Shown: positions 38,979 through 49,438 of the stretch, one piece after another
Position numbering within the stretch: the stretch's first letter is position 1
How the letters are laid out: each line of letters begins with the position of its first letter
NCBI GenBank assembly: GCA_013398955.1
Contig: VWPU01010357.1
Span: forward strand, 248,001 to 312,000
Source of the DNA: Callaeas wilsoni
Taxonomy: Eukaryota > Chordata > Aves > Passeriformes > Callaeidae
DNA: 64,000 nt
Reading direction: 5' to 3'
Notes under the pieces: model-generated
Database searches by the model: none
The model's input: only the letters and a program-made list of their open reading frames with translations
What the model was told of the DNA's origin: nothing
Position numbers and translations under genes: made by a program

Positions 38979-39033
38979 CAGAAACAGCAACACCCAGCTG
39001 TTCTGCCACCCTCCCCAACCAGATGCCACTCCC
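38979..39033 (-). mobile_element. Older LTR, short middle piece
   Basis: About 55 bases between the two inserted LTRs. Assigned to the older LTR only because both flanking insertions carry target duplications and LTR-like sequence resumes at 39579. Confidence 0.4.
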
Positions 39034-39572
39034 TGTTGTGAATGAACCAACCACAAGAATGAAAAGGGGGCCACAGAGTCCAGAAAAAGAGGCTTGGTGG
39101 GCTGGTGCCAAAGAGTAAATCCCCCTCTGTGAGGATGGCTTCTCCCATCGAATTCCTGTGACCTGATATAGGCTCGGTCTGTCTGATTGACAGTGGACAG
39201 ACACCCCTTGTATCTCCTAAGGAAAGGTAACCAGACTTGTCCCGCCCTTCCCTTCTTCCTATAGGTCACTGCTATGTCATCCCCGGCCCCTTCCCTGTAT
39301 CCCTTTTAAGCCCACTCAGGCTTCGAGGGATCTTCTACAATAAATCCTTGGAACACCGGCTGAAGGAGCCACCTCTTGCTTATTTGTTTCTGGCCACACC
39401 TGGGCTATCTACAAGCCCCAGGCGCGTTAGGCTACGTGCCTTCCACCGCACGGGCTGGGAGGCTGGCAAGCGAGGCACCAAAGGTGCCACAGGGTGCTCT
39501 CCCTTTGTGTTGGGCACGCCTGGACAAGCTGCTGCCATCTCAGCCCGGCCAGTGTGCTGGCATGTTAATATA
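39034..39572 (+). mobile_element. Solo LTR B
   Basis: Starts TGTTGTGAATG and ends AATATA, flanked by exact ACTCCC copies (39028-39033 and 39573-39578), a 6-bp target duplication. A TATA-like TTTTAA at 39304 and a poly(A) signal AATAAA at 39339-39344 have promoter and terminator spacing typical of an LTR. The last two bases are TA rather than CA. No primer-binding site or internal genes follow. Confidence 0.65.
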
Positions 39573-39578
39573 ACTCCC

Positions 39579-39670
39579 TTATCCCCACCCTAGTCAATGA
39601 CATTCAGTGCTATAGAACAACCAGCCCTCCTGGATACTGCAAAAATTAACCCTGTCCTGGCCCAAAGGCA
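39579..39670 (-). mobile_element. Older LTR, right piece
   Basis: GGATACTGCAAAAATTAACC and CTGTCCTGGCC resemble the opposite end of the older minus-oriented LTR. The boundary is approximate. Confidence 0.5.
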
Positions 39671-41834
39671 ATTGCAGGACTTACCCGGGCAGGGATGGCT
39701 TCTGCAGTCTTCCAGAAGAAGAGGAAACTCTCAAATCACAGCAGGGCCCACCTCCCTGCAAAGCTCAGGGGGCTCCAGCTAGTGTCCCATTTTCCAGGAG
39801 GATATTTTGCACACTGCACTCAATATTAGGCACCCTCAAGAAAAAATATTTCATGATTGAGCATAAATAATGGAGTGTGAACCTTTTGCCCACATTTCCA
39901 AATTTTTTCTTTTGTCATGCTTCGCTAAAAACAGTATAGAATCTATGATGATTGAGTATCATTACCATATAATACAGACATTCTATCTTTCTGTGAGACA
40001 CATAATCCTGAGGCTGTATTTTAACTACTGAAAAAGTAGAGAAAAGAGGATCTTCTCCCCTTTTTCTCAGTACAAGGGCTGTATTTAGCTCCTTTTCAAA
40101 TTCTGTGCGATAACTGGCTCTGGAAATGGCTAATGACTAAATCAAGCCTTTTGTCAAGGCTGGTCTACTTCAACAAATCTTATCAGGCTTGACTCTCAGC
40201 TGAGTGCCAAGATACTTACCCATGTTAAAAAGGAGGCACTTTGTCATAGATGCAATCAGAAATAAAGGGAACTTGGGGGGGATTACCCTTAAGATGTTTA
40301 CAGAACTATGACACATACAAAGTTACTAGAGGGTGAATTAAGATGTTCGTGATCCCTGATTCAGCATAAGCATTTATTTTCCAAACTCTGCTTTCCACTG
40401 AGTCTCATCATTGTTGCAAATGAGGCCATTAAGCTCTTTGGATCACAGGTAATGTGTGTGGACAGTTGAAGAGCAGCTGTATCCGACCAATGCAACATCA
40501 CCTGGTTTTAATATTCCTGTTTGGTGGGGGCTTAGATTTATTTTCTAAAAGAAAACCACAGCAGTACTTCACTGGTGAAAGGGGACTTTAAAGGCCGGTA
40601 GGTATCACCAAGAACATTTTATACTATTATTGGAACTGTTCCAAAATCCCTGGGATATCCATCTTGAACCAAGATTGGAGAGACTTTCAGGGCACAGGAA
40701 ATTGCCATATGAAAAATCAACTCTTCAGTCAAATAAGGAATATTTTATAGCGAGCATAAATATATTTTTCAAAAGACAAATTTAAATACACTTTGACCTT
40801 TTAATGTATTTTCACCATTATTTGAATTGGGACTTTTCCAATTTTCCTCTGTAATAGAAGATACAGAGAAAATAAAACTTGATTTATGCTTGTTGTCAAG
40901 GAATAAAAATAACTAAGTAGCTTAGGAATGATTACCCAAAAATCTGATCAAGTTATTCAGGCTCTATTAATGTCTCTGTTGCAAAGTAATGTAATTACCA
41001 CCTTGTCTCTTGTTCTGCAAGTCCTTATTTCAGCCAAGTCTATTTGATGATAAGTCTACATGGGAAGCCAGAGCACATTTGTGGAAGTGTAGGCAGACTT
41101 AAACGTTGGATACCAACACGAGGAACGTCAGGGTGTTGCAGTCTATCCCAATATTTAGATACCAGGAGGCAAGATGGGTTTGTTTCTGATGCACAGCAAA
41201 GTTCAGCATCTTAACTGGCTGGTTTAAAAGCCAGGTAGTGGACAGAGTCCTCTGTCTATATGGAGTCCACATGTAAATCTACTAGCTTGCATTTTACTAA
41301 GTAAATTTCATTAACCATTTAAAATATTTACACTAGCAATGATTTTGGCTTGATTAGGAGTGCTCTTCCGTTAGCAGGGCTGTTTACAGAGAGTCTGCTC
41401 AGCCTGACTGCTTCTATTTGCAATATGAACCCACCCTGCTAAAAAAGGGCTTCTGGTTCAAAAAGCAAATGTTGAGTAAAAAATAAATCATTTCCATGAG
41501 GGAGTAGTCTCAAGATACATCCTAATTTTCTATATATAAAACTGATCTTTTTAAAATTGAATGCTATAGCAACACACATACATCCCTCAGTATGCAGCAC
41601 TAATATTATATTAATAAAAGTAATTTCTGCCTGCTGAGGTCTCATGGAAGTCAAAGTAGTCACATAAGGGACAGGTTTGGCCTCTTAGGTCTTATCAAGT
41701 CAATGAGCTAGGCAAATTCTAATATGGTTAAAGGAACTTAATGTCCAGTTAAGAGCTCAGTAAGAATTAGAAAATTGAGTCATAATATAGCAGGTCTCTT
41801 ATGGCTGATAGCACTGTGTGCTCTTTCACCTCAC

Positions 41835-41909
41835 AAGTACCTATGGGCAGATCTCGTAAAGACATATATTTGCATCATAGTCTCATTTTTTCCATTAATA
41901 GTATTGCCA
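41835..41909 (-). CDS. Internal coding exon (24 codons)
   Basis: Reads GNTINGKNETMMQIYVFT. The acceptor is GTTTTGTAG. There are two possible donors (GTGAGG at the stated end, or GTACTT nine bases earlier), both leaving two bases, so the phase to the exon at 34793-34833 is the same either way. About 7 kb of intron with repeats separates it from the next exon. Confidence 0.6.
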
Positions 41910-43564
41910 CTACAAAACATGACCTTTGGGCAGTAATTAAATAACTTCCCTGCATTTCTGTCTTTCACCTGTTTTCTTTTGCCTCTGAGCCGAAAGCATT
42001 TGCAGTTAGTTACATATGCCAGCAGAAAAGGTAAATCCTATTTCTCTTTCTATGCATTTTATTTCTTTATAATAGTAGAGAGGTGACAACAACCTGAAAT
42101 TTTCCTCAGGCTGCTTTAAAGAAAGTAATGACTTCCTGAATAACATCTAGCAGCAATTATGCAAATTTGTGCATATTTTTATACCATTCATTCAATACAG
42201 GCACAGGAAACTCTTTAAAAAGGGAAACCATAACAAGCACAAGAAGGGAAGATGTTTGAAGACACATAACCATGAAAGAGAGAATACTTTACTGTGAAAG
42301 TTTCCACAAATGTACAAAAACTCCAGTAGGAAAGGTTTTCATATAAAGTCAAGAAGAAAGAAGCACATGATTAAGCTGTCATCAGAAACATAGTTATGAA
42401 GTCATGAAAATCATGATACAGAAAAATGAAGAGGGCAGCATTAAATTAGATTTTAAAAATAGGTAACAAGTTTTAGATATTAAAATGAGCAGACATGAGG
42501 TAGGTTGCCTGATATGTGGAAGCATTACTAAACCCTAAAAGTAAGAGAGAAAACATTTAGTGAGATCATAAAAATGGGAATTATATTAGTCAAGATGGAA
42601 AATTATTAATTCTATAATATTCATTTTTTAAATTTGCAGACCATTGCAATGATAAGTGCTGACATAAGGTGACGGCACCATGATTCACGCCTCAAAACTC
42701 TAGTGAATTCTTAGCTAAACATTAAGACTTTAGAGTTCCATTAGATTTAGCAAAATCCTAACCTATTGGTACAACATCTAGACCTTTGTCAGAATCATCA
42801 AAAGTGGTTTTGTTCTATTTTTTTAAAAGACTGGAGCACAATAACCATGCTAATGCTGTAACGTACTTCTTCTGTACTTTCTAATATATATTTTTCTAAA
42901 ACTGACTGCTATATTTCATTCAAAATAAGTTATATTTCAGGTATTTTGTCTGAGAATGCTATGTGATATGAAACATAAAGAATTTTAATACATTCTTTAA
43001 GTCATGATAATTTTACTTTACCTTTTCTACATTTAGAAAGATCACGTTTTGTTGCAGTGCACTGCAAATAGTTACCTGCCGAGCTGAATAATGTGAACAA
43101 GTGCTATTTAACCTTTGTTTTCATTTGTACTCTAAATAAGACTTTCATCTTCCTGGTGAGTTTAAAAATGATGACTAATACTTATTAAGAAGTGGGATTT
43201 CTTCCAAGTTGCAGTGCTTCTGGACATTTGTTTTTGGCTTGACATGCTACACTTCAAATAATGCTTAAAGTTCTGAATTAGTCCTTGATAAATCATGCAA
43301 ACTTGAAAGTAAACCAACAACACATTCTAAAACAACAACCCTACAGAATGTCAATTTTTGGAAACAAAAAAACAAAACAAAGAGATAGAGAAAAAGAGGA
43401 AAAGGAAAAAGATAAAAGAAACCTCCTCTCCCACACACTTTTGTCCAGCTTTGTAAAATGACCATGAATTGAAATCCACCGCTTTGCTTTAACCCACCTA
43501 AAAATTTGTAGTGTTAGTCATCTTGCACTTCTTTTATGATGACAGCCTGAGCTGGGGTTTGTTC

Positions 43565-43700
43565 AGTCTCTAGAAAAGATGGCTCTGGGAGTACTTTAAA
43601 GCACCTTCCAGTACCTAAGCATGTACAGGAGAGCTGGAGAGGGACTTTTTACAAAGACATTGAGTGATAGGACAAGGAGAACAAGGAGGAATGGCTGGAG
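43565..43700 (+). mobile_element. CR1 internal fragment lacking the 3' tail
   Basis: CTGGAGAGGGACTTTTTACA and AGTGATAGGACAAGGAGAAC match the CR1 region upstream of the 3' UTR. The typical tail is absent. Confidence 0.75.
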
Positions 43701-44403
43701 AAAGTAAGCAGCAATGTAACAGTTGTCATTCCTATGGAATTCTCCAAATCAATAATAGCCTTCCTGTGCAACACTTTTAGTCCGTCTTCTCACTTAAATA
43801 ACACTGGCTACATTTTTAGGGTGTGCAAAAATATGTAATTGCTCCAGAAAAGAAAATGTTTGCTTTTGTAACACAGCCCTGTCAACACAACATATGATTT
43901 ACTTTGTTGTTTGATGGGGAGAGGAGGCTATTGGTAAAATGTTTAAAGACAGTAGTTTGAATAATTCAAGTGGTCTAAATACACCTATTTGAGTGTACAG
44001 AAAGCCAAATTAAAACAGCATTGCAGATTTTGTTAAGATGGTCATTGAGGAGTTTAAAGTAAAACAATAGAAAAGGAGGAGGAACATTTGGGTTTAGAGG
44101 ATGAAACCACTACTCGAGTCTGCTGTGTGTGGATATGGAAAATCAGAACAGCATCTTGGTAGGGCTGCAGCATTCAGCTTTCACTTTTATTCTGACAGTC
44201 CTTTTAAATGGCTTTACATCTTTAATTTCCACAGACTTGGGAAGAATTGCTAAAGAAATGACAATCTAAAAAATATAAAAAATAGAACATGGTCTGTGAT
44301 ATGAAACTACCATTGTAACATGAAAAACATATAGCATCCGTTTCAAGAATATTAGATCGTTAGAGTCGCAAACTCTCAAATGACGCTGAAAATTTTCCCT
44401 CAC

Positions 44404-44442
44404 AAAAACTTATGTCCACATATATGGGAGAATTCTTTATAA
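44404..44442 (-). CDS. Short internal coding exon (39 bp)
   Basis: Strong acceptor (TTATTTTTAG) and GTGAGGG donor. Two frames are open; YKEFSHICGHKF is preferred because it matches the phase of both neighbours. Confidence 0.55.
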
Positions 44443-44592
44443 CTAAAAATAATTTTTTAAATAAAAATTGAAGATATTAATTAGAAATTGCTAGATTTAG
44501 CACAAATAGGAAAAGTATCAATGTTACTTGACATAAATATTATTCTGTCTGACAAATAGTTTTGTTTCCATGCAAGCACTTTATGTACTCAC

Positions 44593-44659
44593 AGTTTCTG
44601 CAGATGTGCAAACAATAGCCCAAGATTAAAGGCAACGTCACATAGAATTTCTAGCCATT
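44593..44659 (-). CDS. Internal coding exon (21 codons)
   Basis: Encodes WLEILCDVAFNLGLLFAHLQ, a clear amphipathic helix. The acceptor GATATTCAG has pyrimidines upstream and the donor is GTGAGTAC. The phase fits both sides. Confidence 0.75.
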
Positions 44660-44943
44660 CTGAATATCAGTGGAAATGTTCTAAATATTTTGACCATAGA
44701 TCTGATGTTACAGCAGTCTCACTAGATTTAGATGTCCTGCCTACATGTATGTACATGCTTACATAAAAACATACACACAGTTATTGGACTTGTCACAGAG
44801 AGAATTGTGAGGGGGGACACTGACTTAGCTGTAAACTGAAATACTCAAGGCTAGTTTTGGACCTAGTTTGTTGTCAGGTCTTTCTCTGCTAGCTGTTTGA
44901 AACTGTTTTTCTCATATTTATTTTGCTTTTATAAGTACATCAC

Positions 44944-44993
44944 TAGGAAGAGCTTTAAAAAGTGCTTTTAAAGTATCAGAAAGTAAAATTACT
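44944..44993 (-). CDS. Internal coding exon (16 or 21 codons)
   Basis: Encodes VILLSDTLKALFKALP before a GTGATG donor. The acceptor is uncertain: an AG at 44994-44995 fits the phase of the exon at 45249-45413, while an AG at 45010-45011 has better context but the wrong phase. Confidence 0.6.
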
Positions 44994-45248
44994 CTCTTGA
45001 CAGTATTGGCTCCCAGAACAGCATGATTTGTTGTTATATTTTGCCATCAATTTGGTAGGCAATAAGACTGCTGCCTTTCCTCCTTTCAGAAATATGCAGG
45101 AGATGAATTAAGGCTTTTTAAATGCAGAAAAAAAAATTAAGTAACAAAAACATAAAGGAAGAATGTAGCTGTTGGTAGTCTCAACAGGAACAAAAAGAGA
45201 AAAAAAACCTGTCAGCATTTCTTGAAATCATATATTTTAAGAACTCAC

Positions 45249-45413
45249 TGGGCTAGAGGAAAGGCTGTATCCACATTCATATTCACTGCTGCTTCTTTAC
45301 TCCTTTGCCATATTACCCTTCTTTGACCACAGAGGACACCCTGGAGTTTAAGCCCAGATAAATCAGCATTATTTATGTTAACTGCAAGTTTCCACAGGTG
45401 CTCAGGTTTTCTC
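45249..45413 (-). CDS. Large internal coding exon (54 codons)
   Basis: Continuous frame with HLWKLAVNINNADLSGLKLQ and later RRVIWQRSKEAAVNM. Donor GTGAGTTC; acceptor ATAATACAG, with an in-frame TAA just before it that fixes the start. One of the most convincing exons in the window. Confidence 0.85.
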
Positions 45414-45558
45414 CTGTATTATGCATACAGACACAAGCTGGACTTCAACCCAGAGACAGATTTGCATTTGATTTTGGGGTGCCAGCCAGAGAGAATAGAA
45501 GTGCTTTGTTTACACCTTTTGCACTAAGCAAGTGACTCAAACTGCACCCCAGTGTTAC

Positions 45559-45646
45559 CTGCCATTGCACACGACTTGAAGTATCACTTGCTTACAGTGT
45601 TCTCTGCTGTGGCAGAAAAGCAACTGCTTCATGACTCCTTGAGTTG
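45559..45646 (-). CDS. Internal coding exon (28 codons)
   Basis: Encodes QGVMKQLLFCHSREHCKQVI, which is Cys/His-rich. The acceptor is TATTTAG and the donor CAG|GTAACA. It leaves two bases, joined as Arg to the next exon. The intron to the exon at 45691-45753 would be only 44 bases. Confidence 0.75.
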
Positions 45647-45690
45647 CTAAATACTGGAAATCCCAGGAAGGCTGATTAATAGTTTCTTAC

Positions 45691-45753
45691 TGGAAGAACA
45701 GGAAAAGATAAAATACTTCCCAGAAATGAAGGTCTTCCATTCCATGAAACATG
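45691..45753 (-). CDS. Internal coding exon (20 codons)
   Basis: Encodes FMEWKTFISGKYFIFSCSS between a strong acceptor (GGATTTTTAG) and a GTAAGA donor. The phase agrees with both neighbours. Reading on past the donor reaches TAG exactly at the next exon's acceptor. Confidence 0.7.
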
Positions 45754-45930
45754 CTAAAAATCCTATTAACAAATAAACCCAAAGAAAGTAGGGTTTCTCA
45801 GTCTCAGTTTCTCTCTCTCTCTTTCTCTTTTTCTCACACACACTTTCTTTTATCATCATATGCATACATGCCTAAATCTGATTTAAAGACAGATTGTTCT
45901 AGTATAATGTAAGCAACATCACTCATCCAC

Positions 45931-45988
45931 GGCGAGACAGACTATTTTCCCCTCTGAAGTGCAACTCCAGCTGCAATATTTGCAACTG
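45931..45988 (-). CDS. Internal coding exon (19 codons)
   Basis: Encodes QLQILQLELHFRGENSLSR. Strong acceptor (AATTTTTTGTCAACCAG); donor GTGGAT is weaker. A second open frame exists, but only this one fits the neighbours. Confidence 0.65.
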
Positions 45989-46097
45989 CTGGTTGACAAA
46001 AAATTATTCTGACTTCTTTTGTATGCAAAACTACTTAGCTTGATATAATACATCTTTAACAGGAAAGATATTCTGAGTCTTTACTAAGTGTTCACAC

Positions 46098-46206
46098 ACT
46101 AAATTCAGTGTAAACTTGCCATTTATGCATGAATTCACAAAGTATATTTATTCCTAGAAGAAACCAAAGACCTACTTGAACTGTTTCATCAGGTTTCATT
46201 TCAGGT
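46098..46206 (-). CDS. Internal coding exon (36 codons)
   Basis: Encodes PEMKPDETVQVGLWFLLGIN and continues with FMHKWQVYTEF. The acceptor CCCCTCAAATTTGCAG is preceded by a run of 19 T on the minus strand, so the homopolymer at 46222-46240 acts as its pyrimidine tract. Donor AGT|GTGTGA. Phase agrees on both sides. Confidence 0.85.
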
Positions 46207-46221
46207 CTGCAAATTTGAGGG

Positions 46222-46240
46222 GAAAAAAAAAAAAAAAAAA
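46222..46240. repeat. A19 homopolymer acting as a splice tract
   Basis: On the minus strand this is T19, 15 bases upstream of the exon at 46098-46206, so it forms most of that exon's pyrimidine tract. Confidence 0.8.
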
Positions 46241-46758
46241 AGACTACAAAAACATAGACCCAAAAAAAAATAAAACGGGAAAGGAAGAAAAAAGCAAAAA
46301 AAAGTCCAAACTCAAACTCTATGATCATTATATAATTAAAAAGACACAAAAACCCACCAAAAACTTACTGTGCATCTTATTGTACATTTGACAACCAAAT
46401 TAATCTATTCAGATTCCATTTTAGAAAGTTTTTCATTAACCATAGAAGCAGCATTTCCAGAGTACTATTTTACACACTGCTATCATCTTTCTTCCAGTGT
46501 TATAATTCATAAAACAAAAGACAGAGCTGCAGAGAATATGAATGCCTTTTTTCTTTGCATTACTGCTGATATCAAGTGTATTAATAGGAAGTAAATTACA
46601 AAGAAAGAAAAAAATAATAATTTTTAAAATGGAAATTTTTCAAGGTATTCAAATCATTCGTGTTTGGAGCTCCAAAAATAACTTACAGTGGAGCAAAAGG
46701 ACAGTTCAGTTTACTGATAAATATTTTGGGGCAAAATCTATTTTTCAAAGCATATTAC

Positions 46759-46795
46759 AAATATGAGGAATAACGAGGCAGTAGAGATCCTGTGG
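46759..46795 (-). CDS. Internal coding exon with two possible donors
   Basis: The acceptor GACTTCCTTGCTCAG is very good and the frame starts TGSLLPRYSSY. A GTAATA donor at the stated end joins in phase to the exon at 46098-46206. A stronger GTAAGTTAT donor would extend the exon to 46687 but include an in-frame TAA at 46755-46757. Confidence 0.5.
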
Positions 46796-46856
46796 CTGAG
46801 CAAGGAAGTCATAAGTCTAGAGCGCTTGAAAACAACATTATTTAAACTTCCCTTAC

Positions 46857-46910
46857 AATAGGACTGTATAAGTTTCCAGAAGTAAGATTTATAATCTCTT
46901 GGCAGCCAGG
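46857..46910 (-). CDS. Internal coding exon (17 codons)
   Basis: Encodes WLPRDYKSYFWKLIQSY after the acceptor CTCCTTGTTATTTATAG; donor GTAAGGG. It leaves one base, as the following exon requires. Confidence 0.7.
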
Positions 46911-46993
46911 CTATAAATAACAAGGAGTCATGGAGCTAAGTAAAGAGTAGCAGGCATGAAGGAGAGTGCAGAGTTGGGGCTGGACATGGAGAG

Positions 46994-47066
46994 GATGGAT
47001 GGAGGGAGGGATGGATGGATGGATGGATGGATGGATGGATGGATGGATGGATGGATGGATGGCTGG
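46994..47066. repeat. (GGAT)n tetranucleotide repeat
   Basis: About 17 copies with GGGA and GGCT variants at the ends, in a 340-bp intron. Confidence 0.9.
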
Positions 47067-47253
47067 CTAACTGGGGCTTCTCTCCTTCAGTTTAAGCCAG
47101 CCTCCCTTCTAGGACCCCTCACACCTGAGGAAATATTCTAGTGCTTATCTTCCTTATCTGGAGGTAGTTCTCCCATTTAGGGAATGCTCTCAGCTCTTTC
47201 CATACAAAGCAAAGCAAAAAAAAAAAAACCACAACCTCACAGATTTCTTACAC

Positions 47254-47364
47254 AGGACACTGAATCAGAGAACAGGTCAATGCTCAGGGCTGAGTCATCT
47301 GTGCCTGCACAGGAGAACCCTGCCCTTGCGTTTGCAGTTACTTTGGGAGGAGAACATGATGGAA
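47254..47364 (-). CDS. Internal coding exon (36 codons), donor uncertain
   Basis: Open frame including TDDSALSIDLFSDSVS after acceptor GCACTTTAAAATTTAG. The best donor (GTAAGA, exon end 47252) leaves phase 0 and does not fit the next exon. The overlapping GTGTAA donor used here does fit. The composition is Ser/Ala/Pro-rich, unlike the helical exons, so this may be a linker. Confidence 0.55.
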
Positions 47365-47728
47365 CTAAATTTTAAAGTGCAAACTATTGTTCCAGACTGT
47401 TTGAAAAAGAGGTTTGGAACAGAAAGAATTTATGTTCTAAATAAAAGAGCTCAAATTGCATAACCTGAAACTTACTATTAATTAAAAAGGATTCTGTTAT
47501 AATTGCTGTAACTACTTGTGTCGTAACAAATGGCTTATGTGGCTTCCAATATGTATCTGTTTACTGAGTTAAGAACTTAATACAGCTTTATAACAGGTCC
47601 ACTGATTCTGTACAAAAGCCTTGATTTACAGCAGTAGTGCCATGAGGTAAGAGTTATAAACCCCTCCACAGTGTGGTGACTTAACATAGGTGAAAGAAGC
47701 CTTAAGCTGCTTATATGATACCGGTTAC

Positions 47729-47815
47729 AAAGACCATAACAAAAGGCTTCGTCTGTGAGATTATCTATATCGTGCAGATGAACAACACAGCTGCCCGTTC
47801 TGCACACTAGCTTAT
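47729..47815 (-). CDS. Internal coding exon (28 codons)
   Basis: Encodes VCRTGSCVVHLHDIDNLTDE and AFCYGL, with several CpGs. A long pyrimidine tract precedes the TTAAG acceptor. A GTAACC donor at the stated end or GTATCA 8 bases further are both possible; the first fits the phase of 47254-47364. Confidence 0.7.
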
Positions 47816-48044
47816 CTTAAGGGCAGAGCTTAAGGAAAAAGAATCTTTAGATAGGACATCCATTTTTAAAAATGCGTCAAATCCCCCCACTCAAAGTGTC
47901 AATTAATCATGTCTGGGAATCTACTTGTCCTCCGCAGCAAACACTCAAGATCGCTCACTCTAAGAAGGGGTATTCAGCAAAAGGGACATTAATGAGTGCC
48001 TTTTATGTCAAGATAAGAAGCTTGTTTTTTCTTGGTTTTCTTAC

Positions 48045-48096
48045 TCAATTCACCCAGTTCAATTGCATTTACCACTTCAAGAAATTCAGATGTTGA
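48045..48096 (-). CDS. Internal coding exon (17 codons)
   Basis: Encodes STSEFLEVVNAIELGEL. Donor GTAAGAAAA is strong; acceptor GATATTAG follows an in-frame TAG that fixes the start. Phase agrees with both neighbours. Confidence 0.75.
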
Positions 48097-48195
48097 CTAA
48101 TATCAGACTCTGAAATCAGTGTTTCTTACTGGTCAGTTGTCTGAATGCTTAAAGTCAGTAAGAAATAATAAGAGGATAGATTTAGCTCTAATTAC

Positions 48196-48234
48196 CTTAG
48201 GGCAAAAGAAGTTTGACACATTTATTTTTAATAT
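48196..48234 (-). CDS. Short internal coding exon (13 codons)
   Basis: Encodes ILKINVSNFFCPK between GATTTTAAG and AAG|GTAATT. Phase 0 at both ends, matching both neighbours. Confidence 0.6.
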
Positions 48235-48505
48235 CTTAAAATCATCCAGATGTGAATCACCACTGTAGATTAAAATAGCATAATTTAAGTATATTATAAA
48301 TGTGTAGATTCAATCCAGAATAAAAAAGCTCATAAAATCAAACAGGAGCAGTCAAATTTTAGTCCTTGATAGTGAATATTGCAGTATTTTCCTTTGTCCC
48401 TAATAGTTACTTCTGTCTATACAACCACTAAGCTTGTAATTTTAGTAGTTGCAAGTTTATCTGTAGGGCTTAAAGTGTCTTTCTTAAAGTGGAGGTTCAC
48501 TTTAC

Positions 48506-48590
48506 AGAGCGATGTTTTGTCATGACAGACAGGTGTTGCATCTCTTCCAACATTTTTGCCATGGAAATCCTACCTGCCCTTTCTCCATAC
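48506..48590 (-). CDS. Internal coding exon (28 codons)
   Basis: Encodes ISMAKMLEEMQHLSVMTK, a charged helix. The open frame continues upstream past the chosen acceptor (CACATATAG) to another AG near 48625 in the same phase, so the start is not certain. Donor GTAAAG. Confidence 0.7.
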
Positions 48591-48710
48591 CTATATGTGA
48601 ACGTTGATATTAAAGATCTTTTTCTGAATTTTCAGCATTTTGTCTTTGAATTTCAGGGCTCAGATATTTCAATTACTAACACATCATAGCATGAAGTACA
48701 ACAGTGTTAC

Positions 48711-48760
48711 CAGAAATTATGTTCCCAAGATGCTGCCTGCCGTGCGTGATGTAGCCGGTG
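48711..48760 (-). CDS. Internal coding exon (16 codons)
   Basis: Encodes HRLHHARQAASWEHNF, with four CpGs in a CpG-poor context. Donor GTAACA; acceptor AGCTAAG is poor. The phase fits both neighbours (the join completes a Trp codon). Confidence 0.55.
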
Positions 48761-49310
48761 CTTAGCTCAGTATTCAGACTTCTGAGCTAAGCATCTGTTT
48801 TCCAGCTACAGTAAAACCCAATATTTGTGAATGTAGCTCCTTTCCATATGCTGCATGGACCATGCCTATTGCTGCTGGCCACGTCACAACGAAATCATAG
48901 ATGAGATTGCTCAGCTTCCTGTGCTCTCCCAATCTGCACAACTGATGTGTCACTCTAGGCCAGTTCTAACCTTTATAGCTCTGACTGACCTCAGTTTTCA
49001 GTTTCCATGGCAGAGAAGTGCCAACAGAGAGTATAAGAACTGAGGAATTTAATCTATATAAAATGTGAGTTTTTAAATAACAATTTTCAGGCCTGTCCTG
49101 CAGCAATGGAAAATAACGTTGCATGGGAGAAATTAAACCTTTCTTCTCTCCTACTTCATCACCTCTCCACTCACATAGAGGATTTAATTTTCTGCCCTGT
49201 TACCTAAAATGTTCAATATTTTTAGAAATAATATATAAATCAAATGCATTCCATTATTAGGCCAAAAGAGAGAAATGTAATCTTGCATGCAAATGCGAAA
49301 CTGGACTCAC

Positions 49311-49438
49311 ATCTGAAGCCTTAGTCCTCAAGGAGAAAAGAAAATCATGAGCCCCCTGGCTAATGCAACAAAAGTTTATCACAACTTGCAATTTTTCTTG
49401 ATCCAGAGTTATTCCTAGCATGCCTATGCATTCAACGC
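49311..49438 (-). CDS. Large internal coding exon (42 codons)
   Basis: Continuous frame with MLGITLDQEKLQVVINFCCI and SQGAHDFLFSLRTKASD. Donor GTGAGTCC is strong; acceptor TGTGAATAG is moderate. Later AGs in the same phase would only shorten it. Confidence 0.8.

Larger units (their letters stand above)
34834..41834. other. Intron of about 7 kb holding the main repeat cluster
   Basis: Contains a CR1 tail, the CTTGC satellite and the nested LTRs. Also a plus-strand exon-like segment (36679-36765) and two minus segments with strong donors that I could not fit in phase (40220-40271 ending GTAAGTATC, 40502-40544 with acceptor GGTTTTCTTTTAG). Confidence 0.6.

Noticed and set aside
44218..44249. 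Minus segment with a strong acceptor, reading QFFPSLWKLK or ILPKSVEIKD
   Set aside because: Neither frame fits the phase of both neighbours, which join directly.
45429..45503. A phase-0 minus segment reading FYSLWLAPQNQMQICLW
   Set aside because: It would leave introns of about 57 and 15 bases. Extending the exon at 45249 to 45413 explains the frame and makes this segment part of an ordinary 145-bp intron.
47959..47999. Minus segment reading ALINVPFAEYPFL with a GTGAGC donor
   Set aside because: The exons on either side (48045 and 47729) join in phase without it and not with it.
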